A DNA stretch of 22,226 nucleotides, from positions 1-22,226 of the forward strand of contig CAITYI010000416.1 of the NCBI GenBank assembly GCA_903896585.1. The letters are read 5' to 3'. The notes under the pieces were generated by a model that ran no database searches, was not told the origin of the DNA, and was given only the letters and a program-made list of their open reading frames with translations. This DNA is from an uncultured bacterium. Lineage in GTDB: Bacteria > Actinomycetota > Actinomycetes > S36-B12. The position numbers and the translations under genes are program-made. Positions 1 to 7,112 of this stretch are shown piece after piece (the first letter of the stretch is position 1; each line of letters begins with the position of its first letter).

Positions 1-20
1 AGCGCGGTGATCCCGAATGA
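1..20 (+). CDS. 3' end of an upstream gene (partial)
   Basis: The first bases can be read as the last codons of an ORF (Arg-Gly-Asp-Pro-Glu) ending in TGA at 18-20, which overlaps the next gene's start as ATGA. Actinobacteria often carry two adjacent CNNM/CBS genes with such a junction, so a full-length CorC/HlyC-type paralogue upstream is a reasonable guess. The visible piece is too short to prove that it is coding. Confidence 0.3.
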
Positions 21-1063
21 ACATGTCGCCGCTATTGGTAGTTGTTGTGACGGTTGTAACGATCGCCCTGAGTGCCTTCTTCGTGGCTGCGGAGTTTGCC
101 CTGCTCGCGGCTAAGCGTCATCGACTAGAAGATGCAGCCCTTCGCAGTCGATCCGCCCGAGCAGCCTTACGGAATGCTTCAGAACTGACCGTACTCTTGG
201 CCGGATCTCAATTGGGAATTACCGTGTCCGCACTCGCCTTGGGAGCCATTACCAAACCAGCAGTCCACGATTGGCTCATGCCAGCCTTTGTCGGCTTTGG
301 GATTCCTGAGGTGACTGCGGATGTCGTTTCCTTTGTCCTTGCGCTTTTTATTGTCACATTCCTGCATTTGGTGGTGGGGGAGATGGCCCCCAAAAGCTGG
401 GCGATTGCGCATCCGGAATCATCGGCAACAGCACTTGCAATTCCCATGCGAGGCTTTCTATTTGCTACGCGCCCAATCCTCCTTGCCCTGAACAATTCAG
501 CTAATTGGCTGTTGCAGCGGGTTGGCGTTGACCCGGTGACCTCAGTTTCAGCGGCTCAAAATACCGATTCCCTTAAGCAACTGGTTCAGCATTCTGTGCA
601 TACTGGGGCTTTGGATATTGAATATTCAACGCGAGTGGCGGCAGCCTTGGCCATGCAATCGACACCGGTCCGCACCCTGGTTCCTGCCGGCACTCCAATA
701 GCCATGGTTGCGCCCTCGGCAACCGTCGGTCAGGTGCGCCAAGCCTCCGAAGTAAGTGGGCACCATCGAATAATCGTGGGAGAGGAAATTCATCCGGAAA
801 CATCTGGCGCCACCGATATTCGGGTCGTTGGGGTTGTTCATGTGCGCGATACATTAACGAGTTCAGAGAATATGCCGATTCGTCGGCTGATCAGGCCAAT
901 TCTTCGGCTACCCGCGGATCAGAGCATTTATGAATCTCTGGCACTAATGCGCCGGACAAGTAGTCATATTGCGGTGGTTATGAATGGAGTGCATGTGTTG
1001 GGACTCGTCACTCTCAGTGACGTGATTAGTGGGCTAGTCCAGCGTGACAGTTCGACCACGTAG
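17..1063 (+). CDS. CNNM (DUF21) transmembrane and CBS-pair protein, HlyC/CorC family
   Basis: Membrane protein of the CNNM/CorC family, members of which are linked to Mg2+ or other divalent cation efflux. The N-terminal 170 residues form the DUF21 domain: a first membrane helix ending in FFVAAEFALLAAKR, then hydrophobic segments around residues 58-80, 100-120 and 135-155. A CBS pair follows at about residues 205-335 (VGVVHVRDTL in the first, VLGLVTLSDVI in the second). At 348 residues the protein stops right after the CBS pair and lacks the C-terminal CorC_HlyC domain of longer homologues. This matches the short partner of the usual actinobacterial gene pair. ATG 17 overlaps the putative upstream stop as ATGA; ATG 23 is an alternative start. 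The family call is firm; the transported ion is not shown. Confidence 0.88.
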   Translation: MNMSPLLVVVVTVVTIALSAFFVAAEFALLAAKRHRLEDAALRSRSARAALRNASELTVLLAGSQLGITVSALALGAITKPAVHDWLMPAFVGFGIPEVTADVVSFVLALFIVTFLHLVVGEMAPKSWAIAHPESSATALAIPMRGFLFATRPILLALNNSANWLLQRVGVDPVTSVSAAQNTDSLKQLVQHSVHTGALDIEYSTRVAAALAMQSTPVRTLVPAGTPIAMVAPSATVGQVRQASEVSGHHRIIVGEEIHPETSGATDIRVVGVVHVRDTLTSSENMPIRRLIRPILRLPADQSIYESLALMRRTSSHIAVVMNGVHVLGLVTLSDVISGLVQRDSSTT

Positions 1064-1134
1064 ATTTCTCGCGGGAGCAGTGAACCCACTACGCTGAAAT
1101 TTCCGAATCGCTCAAATCCCTGGTGGAACTGGTT

Positions 1135-1140
1135 TAGAGT
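1135..1140 (+). promoter_or_regulatory. Possible -10 element of the lipoprotein gene
   Basis: TAGAGT fits the actinobacterial TAnnnT -10 pattern and would place transcription start about 25 bases before the GTG start. No good -35 is visible, so support is weak. Confidence 0.25.
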
Positions 1141-1173
1141 GGGATCACAGACCTTCATGAGCAAGGAGCCCTA

Positions 1174-1680
1174 GTGTCTAAAGCGACAGTAAGAATCGGT
1201 GTTTTTCTTGGTGTTGGGGCACTAGCCTTGAGCGCATGTTCGTCAAGCGCTGAATCTGAAGTCACGCCAACAGTTACTCCAACTCCAGTGGAAGTAGTTG
1301 AACCAATTGCTGCCCTAGCGGAGGATGCTTGCTTTGAGTATTTCGCCGTGGATCTCTTTCGATCGGAAATGAATGGCGACACTGCTGGATTGAAGAAGAA
1401 GCAACGGCAAGCGCTACTTGCCGACATGCAATTGTCTGTTGATCAGTTGGTGGTATCCGTTGACGCAGCCGTCATTGCCGGTGAACTACCGGCCAAGGCA
1501 CTGTTGAACGCAGAGCGTATCCAGAACAACGTGAACAAAGCGAACCCGAAAGTCGGCATCACTAGCCTCAACAAGAAACAGAAGAAGAGAATTAATGCCT
1601 CCGCTGAGCGGATTGAACGCTCATGTGTTGCCGCGGGCAATGACTTACCGGTGGCCAACATTGACGCCCGAAGCAGTTAG
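1174..1680 (+). CDS. Small secreted lipoprotein of unknown function
   Basis: 168 residues. GTG 1174 is chosen as start because AAGGAG lies at 1163-1168. The N-terminus is a lipoprotein signal peptide: Lys/Arg n-region, hydrophobic core VFLGVGALAL and lipobox LSAC, with Cys22 as the expected lipidated residue. A Thr/Pro-rich linker (about 30-43) leads to a mostly helical, charged domain with Lys-rich stretches (GLKKKQR, LNKKQKKR) and two further cysteines near residues 53 and 151 that could form a disulfide. No recognised domain. Predicted location is the outer face of the cytoplasmic membrane. It converges on the AI-2E permease gene. The function is unknown. Confidence 0.8.
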   Translation: MSKATVRIGVFLGVGALALSACSSSAESEVTPTVTPTPVEVVEPIAALAEDACFEYFAVDLFRSEMNGDTAGLKKKQRQALLADMQLSVDQLVVSVDAAVIAGELPAKALLNAERIQNNVNKANPKVGITSLNKKQKKRINASAERIERSCVAAGNDLPVANIDARSS

Positions 1681-1726
1681 TAAGAACTCAATAGCTGTTT
1701 TTGGTTCAGGCCTTGTGGGGCGCTGG

Positions 1727-2914
1727 CTAAGGAGTGTCTGGCACCGGAACAAACGGCTGTGTTGGCGGGTAAGCGTTATCCGGGTCTCGTCCGGTGAGAT
1801 ACTTCGCAACGCCGTAGACGGCGCCAGCAATTGGAACAGCAATAAGAGCGCCAACAATTCCAAGAGCAATTGATCCCGCAGCAATTGCCATGATGATGGC
1901 CAGTGGATGCAGATTGACTGCTTTACCCATGACGAGTGGCTGCATCACATCCCCATCGAATGAGCCGACAATCACTGTCAAAACAATCACGAGGACGGCA
2001 ATAAGTGGGCCGCGCTCAGCGAGGGCCACAACGGCGGCAAAGAATGTCGCAATTGGAGCTCCAATAACCGGGATGAAAGCCCCAAGGAAAACCACAGCGG
2101 AAAGGGCCGGTGCTAACGGGACTTGAAGGATGGTTAACCCGATAAAGACTAGTACCGCATCACAGAACGCAATAATGACAATTCCTCGGGTGTAGCCTGA
2201 AATAGCTCCCCACGCGATGTTGCCGGAGACATTTACCGGTTCCTCAACACTCTTGGGCAGCCAGCCCACAAACCAATTCCAGATCTTCTCGGGCTGTAAA
2301 AGAAAGAAGATTACACCAAAAAGGAACACAGATCCCGCAATAACGAGGGTGCCCAAAGAGTCAACGGAGCCAAGCAAATTGGTGGCGATGCCTTTTGCAG
2401 CGGTTTCGCCATAGGAACTTGCCTCACTAAGGTAGGTATTGAGATCCTCATCACTTAATTGAAGTGGCCCCTTCTGTAGCCAGTCTTCGAGCTCGGCGAG
2501 TCCGGATTTCAGGCTGGTCAGGAGCTTGGGGCCTTCATTAATGCTGGACCGAATAACCACATACAAGATTGCAACGATCGCGCTGACAATCAGAAACAGA
2601 GCAAGGATCATGGAGACTACCTTTGGCAATACCCGGTGGATAAGTTTCATAACGGGTTGCGTCCAAGCAGTCACGAGCATGGCAAAAAACAGGGCAAAAA
2701 CCACCGGGAAGATGGCACCGAAAATCACGACAATCACAGCTAGCCCAGCGACTAACACGAGGAGGCGCCAGGTGATTCCCGCTAGGTTGCGTAAGGTGCC
2801 GGGTACTTCGGATTGATCTGCGGAAACTCCAGATCCAGAATCAGCCACTTGAGATTGGGAAGTTTGAGAAGTCTGGGGATTCTGAGAAGGCTGGGAAGGT
2901 TGGGTGCTGGACAT
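1727..2914 (-). CDS. AI-2E family transporter (PerM/TqsA-like permease)
   Basis: 395-residue membrane protein of the AI-2E_transport family, whose members export small molecules or act as antiporters. A hydrophilic Ser/Gln/Pro N-terminal tail (residues 1-40) precedes two membrane helices (about 48-90), a soluble stretch (about 125-190), and the C-terminal helix bundle containing the family's typical ALSAVVFLGAFIPVIGAPIATFFAAVVAL and HPLAIIMAIAAGSIALGIVGALIAVP-type segments (only key parts quoted: FIPVIGAP, GIVGALIAVP). ATG 2914 follows AAGGAAA. It lies 52 bp after the VOC gene on the same strand, probably co-transcribed. The tail is built from 9-bp tandem repeats (see separate entry). The substrate cannot be told from sequence. 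Confidence 0.9.
   Translation of the reverse strand: MSSTQPSQPSQNPQTSQTSQSQVADSGSGVSADQSEVPGTLRNLAGITWRLLVLVAGLAVIVVIFGAIFPVVFALFFAMLVTAWTQPVMKLIHRVLPKVVSMILALFLIVSAIVAILYVVIRSSINEGPKLLTSLKSGLAELEDWLQKGPLQLSDEDLNTYLSEASSYGETAAKGIATNLLGSVDSLGTLVIAGSVFLFGVIFFLLQPEKIWNWFVGWLPKSVEEPVNVSGNIAWGAISGYTRGIVIIAFCDAVLVFIGLTILQVPLAPALSAVVFLGAFIPVIGAPIATFFAAVVALAERGPLIAVLVIVLTVIVGSFDGDVMQPLVMGKAVNLHPLAIIMAIAAGSIALGIVGALIAVPIAGAVYGVAKYLTGRDPDNAYPPTQPFVPVPDTP
2849..2902 (-). repeat. 9-bp coding tandem repeat, six units (Gln-x-Ser tail)
   Basis: Read on the minus strand, codons 5-22 of the AI-2E permease consist of six consecutive 9-bp units of the pattern CAR-NNT-TCY (for example CAACCTTCC, CAGCCTTCT, CAGACTTCT, CAAACTTCC). 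They encode QPS, QPS, QNP, QTS, QTS, QSQ. The array is in frame and imperfect. Confidence 0.8.
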
Positions 2915-2966
2915 AGAGTTTCCTTATCATGTAACTGCCGTCGGCTGAAGTGATGCACATTTGGTG

Positions 2967-3608
2967 CTAGTCGATGCAAATAAGTCCGTGAGGCGTATCG
3001 AACCACACGCAGACTACGCCGCGCTGGACTTCCTCGGAATCGGAAACCCAATTGACCAGGCCCGCAACGGGGGCGAGTTGATCGGCCAGGGGCCCAAGAT
3101 CGTGACTGGGGCAACTGATATCGATTCGGTGCACCGAGATTCCATTACCCGATCCACCCATTGAGGGGTGCTCGGTCGCGGGGGACTCCCACTGCACAAA
3201 GAACGGGGATTGGGGGTGATCCAAAGTGTCGAGCACCCCGATCTGTCGCCAATGCAGATCTAGCCCATCGGGGCGAACTCGGTGCCCTGGTGCTGCTTTT
3301 CGCGAGAGGCGCGACTCGATTGTGGACAGGTCCCCGGTGGCAACCACCCAAGACATCCAGCCACCACCATCTTCAGCGCTTTGTTGAACTGCCCGACCAA
3401 AAGGTGCCTTGAGAGCAGCGGGGTGATCAAGGGCGCTAACTACTTCAATATAGGAGCCGTCAGCGAGCGGCAAAATGAAGTTTCGAGTACCGAATGAAGG
3501 GTGACGGCCGCCATCATAAAAAGTAGACCCAAGGTCTCCACCAATTCTCTGTACGACGTCGGCCAACTCATTGTTCGAGCAGGCATAAGAGATGTGATCC
3601 AGACGCAT
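2967..3608 (-). CDS. Glyoxalase-like VOC-superfamily protein (PF13468 type)
   Basis: 213-residue soluble protein resembling the Glyoxalase_3 (glyoxalase-like) family of the vicinal-oxygen-chelate fold. It opens with MRLDHISYAC, where the His of LDHIS is the usual first metal ligand, followed by GGRHPSFGTRNFILPLADGSYIEVVSALDHP-type sequence in which the Glu of YIEVV is the likely second ligand. The C-terminal half (HRIDIS...GLICID) forms the second VOC module. ATG 3608 is chosen because homology begins exactly there. The reading frame continues upstream to 3845, but that stretch is the complement of the divergent gene and its repeat. The substrate is unknown. The gene leads the AI-2E permease and is divergent from the YbhN-like gene with about 100 bp between. 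Confidence 0.83.
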   Translation of the reverse strand: MRLDHISYACSNNELADVVQRIGGDLGSTFYDGGRHPSFGTRNFILPLADGSYIEVVSALDHPAALKAPFGRAVQQSAEDGGGWMSWVVATGDLSTIESRLSRKAAPGHRVRPDGLDLHWRQIGVLDTLDHPQSPFFVQWESPATEHPSMGGSGNGISVHRIDISCPSHDLGPLADQLAPVAGLVNWVSDSEEVQRGVVCVWFDTPHGLICID

Positions 3609-3666
3609 ACCACAATCCTGCCCAATGCCACGGTTACTCTCAACGGCACCCCCGGCAGAATCGAAA

Positions 3667-3697
3667 TTGACACCAAATGGCACCGAAGTTGTGTCAA
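3667..3697. promoter_or_regulatory. Inverted repeat TTGACAC/GTGTCAA in a divergent promoter region
   Basis: A perfect 7-bp inverted repeat (3667-3673 and 3691-3697, 17-bp spacer) lies in the roughly 100-bp gap between the divergent VOC and YbhN-like genes. Each arm contains a consensus -35 hexamer, TTGACA, one on each strand and facing each other, so either facing promoters or an operator is possible. No convincing -10 sits 17 bp from either arm. Confidence 0.4.
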
Positions 3698-3706
3698 GGT
3701 ATGCCC

Positions 3707-4864
3707 ATGACAAGCGATTCAGTTGAACCCTCCGCAAACACCGCAAACACGTCAAACACTTCAAACACTCCAAACACTTCAGGCACCACCGGAGATTCGA
3801 CAGAGTCTCAGGGGGCATCGCCGATGCTGGACAAAAAGAAGTCAATAATTCTAGGCGTCGTTGGGATAGCCTTCATCGTTCTGATTTTCTGGAAGGTAAT
3901 TCCCCAGATCGGTAGCTATTCCGATGCCATTGAGTCGCTGTCGACCATGGGCACTGCCGCCATTGTTCTCATTGTGGTGATGGTGATCATTTACCTCATC
4001 GCCTACGGCTTTCCTTTCATGGCGGCTGCACCTGGATTGAAGTTCTGGCGGTCCCAACAAACAAATCAGGCTGCCTTTGCAATTAGTAATGGCGTTCCCG
4101 GCGGTGGCGCAGTCGGCCTAGCCGTTCAATACGGAATGTTGACGAGTTTCAAAGTTTCCGGGACGGGCGCCACGGCGGCAATCACTGCGGTGGGCCTTTG
4201 GAGCACGTTTGTGACACTCTTTTTTCCTATTGTGGGAGTGGTTGTTATTGCCATTGCTGGCGTGGGGGGCACCAGCCATGCTGTTACGGGCATCATTGGT
4301 TTAGCAGTCTTAATTTTCATTGTCACCGCTTTCGTCTTGATCATGCGGTCGGAAAAACTAGCCGTAAAAATAGGTCAAATCGGAAATAAGTTGATCAATC
4401 CGTTGCGCAAACGAATTAAGTCATTGCGCGATCTGGATCTAGTTAAGCCGGTAACAAAATTCCGCCAGGACATGTATGACTTATTACGCAAGCGCTGGGC
4501 CTTGCTAACGGCGGCTCAACTAGTTGTTTCATTTACCCAGTTCCTCATTTTGTACGTAGCGCTCCGTGGGGTAGAAGGCTGGGATGCTGCCGGAACTTCA
4601 TTCGCTGCAGCGTTTGGTGCGTTTTCCATCAGTCAACTGGGCCTCATGATTCCTATCACTCCCGGGGGTTTGGGCACCGTTGATGCCGCCATGATTGCCC
4701 TTCTGGTCAGTTTCGGAGCATCCTCCGGCGATGCCACGGCCGCAGATTTAGTGTGGCGTGCTTCCTCGTTCATTCCTCAGATTGTCCTTGGTGTGATTGC
4801 ACTTTTGCTGTGGTACCGCAAGGCGGGGCAGGCTCTAGCTCGAGTCCCCTCCACCTCCTCGTGA
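3707..4864 (+). CDS. YbhN/LPG-synthase transmembrane-domain protein (UPF0104)
   Basis: 385-residue polytopic membrane protein resembling the lysylphosphatidylglycerol_TM (PF03706) family, homologous to the flippase domain of MprF but without the aminoacyl-transferase domain. The soluble N-terminal 45 residues are Asn/Ser/Thr-rich. Membrane helices follow from about residue 46; signature features include NGVPGGGAVGLAVQYGML in the middle and SQLGLMIPITPGGLGTVDAA near the C-terminus, the conserved PGGLG loop of the family. Of three in-frame ATGs (3677, 3701, 3707) I choose 3707 because CAAGG (3695-3699) is 7 bases upstream; 3701 would leave a gap of one base. Family members are thought to move lipids. 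The exact role here is unknown. Confidence 0.83.
   Translation: MTSDSVEPSANTANTSNTSNTPNTSGTTGDSTESQGASPMLDKKKSIILGVVGIAFIVLIFWKVIPQIGSYSDAIESLSTMGTAAIVLIVVMVIIYLIAYGFPFMAAAPGLKFWRSQQTNQAAFAISNGVPGGGAVGLAVQYGMLTSFKVSGTGATAAITAVGLWSTFVTLFFPIVGVVVIAIAGVGGTSHAVTGIIGLAVLIFIVTAFVLIMRSEKLAVKIGQIGNKLINPLRKRIKSLRDLDLVKPVTKFRQDMYDLLRKRWALLTAAQLVVSFTQFLILYVALRGVEGWDAAGTSFAAAFGAFSISQLGLMIPITPGGLGTVDAAMIALLVSFGASSGDATAADLVWRASSFIPQIVLGVIALLLWYRKAGQALARVPSTSS
3734..3787 (+). repeat. 9-bp coding tandem repeat, six units (x-Asn-Thr tail)
   Basis: Units GCAAACACC, GCAAACACG, TCAAACACT, TCAAACACT, CCAAACACT and TCAGGCACC follow without gaps and encode ANT, ANT, SNT, SNT, PNT and SGT near the N-terminus of the YbhN-like protein. 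The third and fourth units are identical. Confidence 0.9.
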
Positions 4865-4946
4865 GTCCAATATTTACCGGACTTCAACTTTGGAGTGTCG
4901 CTTGTCACCGCCCGAGGGGGTTCCGTTATTGTTCGGGTCAACCCGG

Positions 4947-4987
4947 TCGTCGCGGGAGGGGAAGCCTTCGGCGGCCGGGTCTTTTCA
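4947..4987 (+). terminator. Possible hairpin terminator after the YbhN-like gene
   Basis: An ACCCGG...CCGGGT stem around a GC-rich interior is followed directly by CTTTTC. It lies between the YbhN-like stop and the next start. The stem is short and the loop long, so this is tentative. Confidence 0.35.
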
Positions 4988-5031
4988 TGTCACTCGGGAA
5001 GTTCGAATTTCCTTGTCGCTAAAGTTGGTCT

Positions 5032-5835
5032 GTGCAAAATCAACCACGAGAGTGGCGTAGCTACGTTGCTATTGGTGACAGCTTTACCGAAGGTCTTGCC
5101 GACCGCGGTCTAGGCAATTCCTACCTCGGATGGGCTGACCGTTTGGCGCAGTCTCTAGCCGACCGGTATTGCGATATCGATCGTCCATTGGCTTATGCGA
5201 ATCTGGCAGTCCGAGGCAGACTCCTGAGTTCCATGGTGAATGAGCAGGTCCCGCGGGCAATTGAGTTAAAGCCAGACCTCGTGACGTTTGCCGGTGGCGT
5301 CAACGATGCCATGCGTCGCTCATTTGACCTTGACTTCAAGGCGACGGAGCTTGAACGAAGTGTGCGGGAGCTAAGGCAAGCTGGAATCGACGTAATGCTG
5401 GTTGGATTTGGCGATCCGTCCGGATCATCGGGACTCATGAGCCTGACAGCTCACCGATTCGCCGGACTCAATAGCGCTACGGTGGCGATCGCTGAGGCTT
5501 ATGATTGCTATTTGCTGAATTTCTGGGGGTTAGAGACTTTTTCACAGCAAGCCCTGTGGGATGAGGACCGTCTGCATTTGAGTCCATTAGGCCATGCCTT
5601 GACGGCACAGTTGGCAATGGAGTCTTTGGGTTGGGGCCAGTCACAAGAGCCCGCACCTATCCCTGAAGTGGATTTGGGTGGCGCTCTGTCAAAGATATCC
5701 GCAAACATCCGATGGGCGAAGAATCACGGTGCCCCATGGGTTGGCCGGAGGATTCGCGGGGTTTCTTCAGGCGATGGTATTGAACCAAAATATTGGTCCT
5801 ATACAAATGTTTATCCTCGTAAGAAACTTGCATGA
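5032..5835 (+). CDS. SGNH/GDSL-family hydrolase
   Basis: 267-residue esterase/lipase-type hydrolase. Block I is YVAIGDSFTEG with nucleophile Ser17. Block II supplies Gly62 in NLAVRG, block III is FAGGVND with Asn91, and block V is DEDRLHLSPLGH with Asp179 and His182 as the catalytic pair. All four blocks are intact. There is no signal peptide, so it is probably cytoplasmic. GTG 5032 is the start just ahead of block I; a Shine-Dalgarno is not clear. The C-terminal 60 residues are basic and proline-containing and look like a lineage extension. The substrate is unknown. Same strand as the DUF4192 gene 125 bp downstream. Confidence 0.88.
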   Translation: MQNQPREWRSYVAIGDSFTEGLADRGLGNSYLGWADRLAQSLADRYCDIDRPLAYANLAVRGRLLSSMVNEQVPRAIELKPDLVTFAGGVNDAMRRSFDLDFKATELERSVRELRQAGIDVMLVGFGDPSGSSGLMSLTAHRFAGLNSATVAIAEAYDCYLLNFWGLETFSQQALWDEDRLHLSPLGHALTAQLAMESLGWGQSQEPAPIPEVDLGGALSKISANIRWAKNHGAPWVGRRIRGVSSGDGIEPKYWSYTNVYPRKKLA

Positions 5836-5959
5836 CCTGGGATTCACCCAACAGAAGTTGATCAATCCCGCTGTCCACATACCTATTTCTGGCCGACATC
5901 ACTTCCACATTTGAAACAGTGCAAGGGATGCGCGGGTCTCTTGTCGACACCATGCTGTT

Positions 5960-6937
5960 ATGAATATCAACGCCCTTAGCAGTATCAATCAACATAAAAG
6001 TGACGTTCAGGAGTCGATTACTCATTTCAAAAAAATCGTAGAGCGATTCGGATTCTGGCCGGAAAACAGTGTGGTAGCTAGGTGGCTCATGGAGGAAAAG
6101 GAGATATTTGTCCAGCGAATGGATCTTCCGCCGGATCTCCAGTCAGATGACTGGCTGAGGGATTTTTTCCAGCCGATTCAATTCCATAATCCAACGAGTG
6201 TCGAAATCTGGATCACGTGTGCAAATTGTAATGATGACTCCGATGGACTACTAGGTCTGATCTACAACGGGATTAGCCAGATAGAAGTGCATGGGATTGG
6301 TGCAGCGCAGATAACTTCGCAAGAAATTAAGCTGCGATCTTGCGGGGAATGCATATCCGCGCACAGCTGGAATTCAACTTCCCTCCTTGGAGAAATTGCT
6401 ACCTCGAGGTCAACGCTGGCACATGAATTTGCCTATCAACCTGAAATAGGTATCAGCAAATTAGTTTTCGATCACGCCAGTCTGAATCTTCATCAAGAAT
6501 CTGCAAGGTGGCGTGAAGGGGAGGTAGTTTTCCTCCATCAATGTCTTGCCGATCAAAAACCTGTTACTGATTCATTGATAGCGCGAATCAGCAAGGCATT
6601 TACGGTTATTGGAGTTCGGGATGCATTTTTATGGGATCTAGCTGCTGGGAAGGTCGATAGTGCCTCTGCGGCAGAATTCTTTTCGGGGATGTTGCCGCAC
6701 CTCTCAGGTGACATAGCGGTGCCACTGGCCACAGTCGCTGGCACTTGCTGGTGGGTCGCAGGAAACGGAGCCAAAGCGAATATGTGCGTGGATCGAGACC
6801 AAAATAGCGCTAGCGGATATGCCCTGAGAACCTTGCTCCAAGCGGCCTTAAGAGCCGGCTTGCCGCCACAATTTTGGATAGAAAGCGTCTTGGAATTGAC
6901 CCGAACCGAATGCCTTCATGGGGGCAAAGTGGCGTAA
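5960..6937 (+). CDS. Divergent DUF4192-family protein
   Basis: 325 residues. The match to DUF4192, an actinobacterial family without known function, rests on order and spacing: an opening FGFWPENSVV with RMDLPPD shortly after (usual form GFxPxDSLV...RxDLP), a Cys-containing segment near the middle (RSCGEC), and the C-terminal helical part with LATVAGTCWWVAGNGAKAN and LLQAALRAGLPPQFW. Similarity is weak overall and the usual N-terminal lead-in is replaced. Cysteines at 87, 90, 128 and 131 make a C-x2-C...C-x2-C arrangement that could bind zinc; the first pair is not something I recall from the family. ATG 5960 is the only in-frame start after a stop at 5912; no Shine-Dalgarno is seen. The 3' end abuts the methionine leader promoter. 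Confidence 0.7.
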   Translation: MNINALSSINQHKSDVQESITHFKKIVERFGFWPENSVVARWLMEEKEIFVQRMDLPPDLQSDDWLRDFFQPIQFHNPTSVEIWITCANCNDDSDGLLGLIYNGISQIEVHGIGAAQITSQEIKLRSCGECISAHSWNSTSLLGEIATSRSTLAHEFAYQPEIGISKLVFDHASLNLHQESARWREGEVVFLHQCLADQKPVTDSLIARISKAFTVIGVRDAFLWDLAAGKVDSASAAEFFSGMLPHLSGDIAVPLATVAGTCWWVAGNGAKANMCVDRDQNSASGYALRTLLQAALRAGLPPQFWIESVLELTRTECLHGGKVA

Positions 6938-6952
6938 TTTCACCATCGAATA

Positions 6953-6958
6953 TATAGT
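6953..6958 (+). promoter_or_regulatory. -10 element of the metY-metX leader transcript
   Basis: TATAGT lies seven bases before the first base of the riboswitch P1 helix (6966), so a start at about 6965 would give a transcript that begins with the aptamer. No good -35 is visible 16-18 bp upstream, which is common for actinobacterial promoters. Confidence 0.55.
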
Positions 6959-6965
6959 TCGCAAC

Positions 6966-7074
6966 GGTCCAGAGATCAGTTTTAAGCCCCGGCTCACTGA
7001 TCGGCAACCCTCCAACCGCGGTGGGGTGCTCCCGGTGGAGACCAGGCTTCGCGCAAGCGAAGCAAGCGCGGGCC
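6966..7074 (+). ncRNA. SAM-IV riboswitch aptamer
   Basis: The sequence closely follows the actinobacterial SAM-IV consensus. P1 pairs GGTC (6966-6969) with GACC (7040-7043). P2 pairs GATCAGT (6974-6980) with ACTGATC (6996-7002). The conserved core AAGCCCCGGCT...CGGCAACCCTCC (6983-7013) and GGTGGGGTGC are present. A hairpin pairs GCTTCG (7046-7051) with CGAAGC (7058-7063). A pseudoknot joins CCGCG (7016-7020) to CGCGG (7067-7071), the 3' feature that separates SAM-IV from SAM-I. It precedes metY-metX on the same strand, so it should sense S-adenosylmethionine and reduce expression of homocysteine synthesis. Confidence 0.93.
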
Positions 7075-7109
7075 TTGCACAAGGCAGGGCCCCTGATCGA
7101 ATGAGGGCC
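7070..7109 (+). promoter_or_regulatory. Mutually exclusive hairpins: probable riboswitch expression platform
   Basis: GGCCC at 7088-7092 can pair with GGGCC at 7070-7074 or with GGGCC at 7105-7109, not both. The first partner overlaps the SAM-IV pseudoknot strand by two bases (7070-7071). The second partner contains most of the Shine-Dalgarno of the leader ORF (GAGGG, 7103-7107). There is no U-tract, so an intrinsic terminator is not apparent; control of leader translation is the simpler reading. Confidence 0.55.
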
Positions 7110-7112
7110 GTT

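Noticed and set aside
3609..3845. N-terminal extension of the VOC gene encoding a Cys-Leu-rich stretch (CLKCLECLKC)
   Set aside because: It is the complement of the 9-bp repeat and start of the divergent YbhN-like gene; VOC similarity begins at ATG 3608.
4895..5113. 72-residue frame in the gap before the SGNH hydrolase
   Set aside because: It overlaps the hydrolase start in another frame and has no ribosome binding site or family match.
5928..5963. Eleven-codon ORF (MRGSLVDTMLL) overlapping the DUF4192 start as ATGA
   Set aside because: Its AAGGG lies directly against the ATG, too close for a Shine-Dalgarno, and the peptide has no regulatory codon bias.
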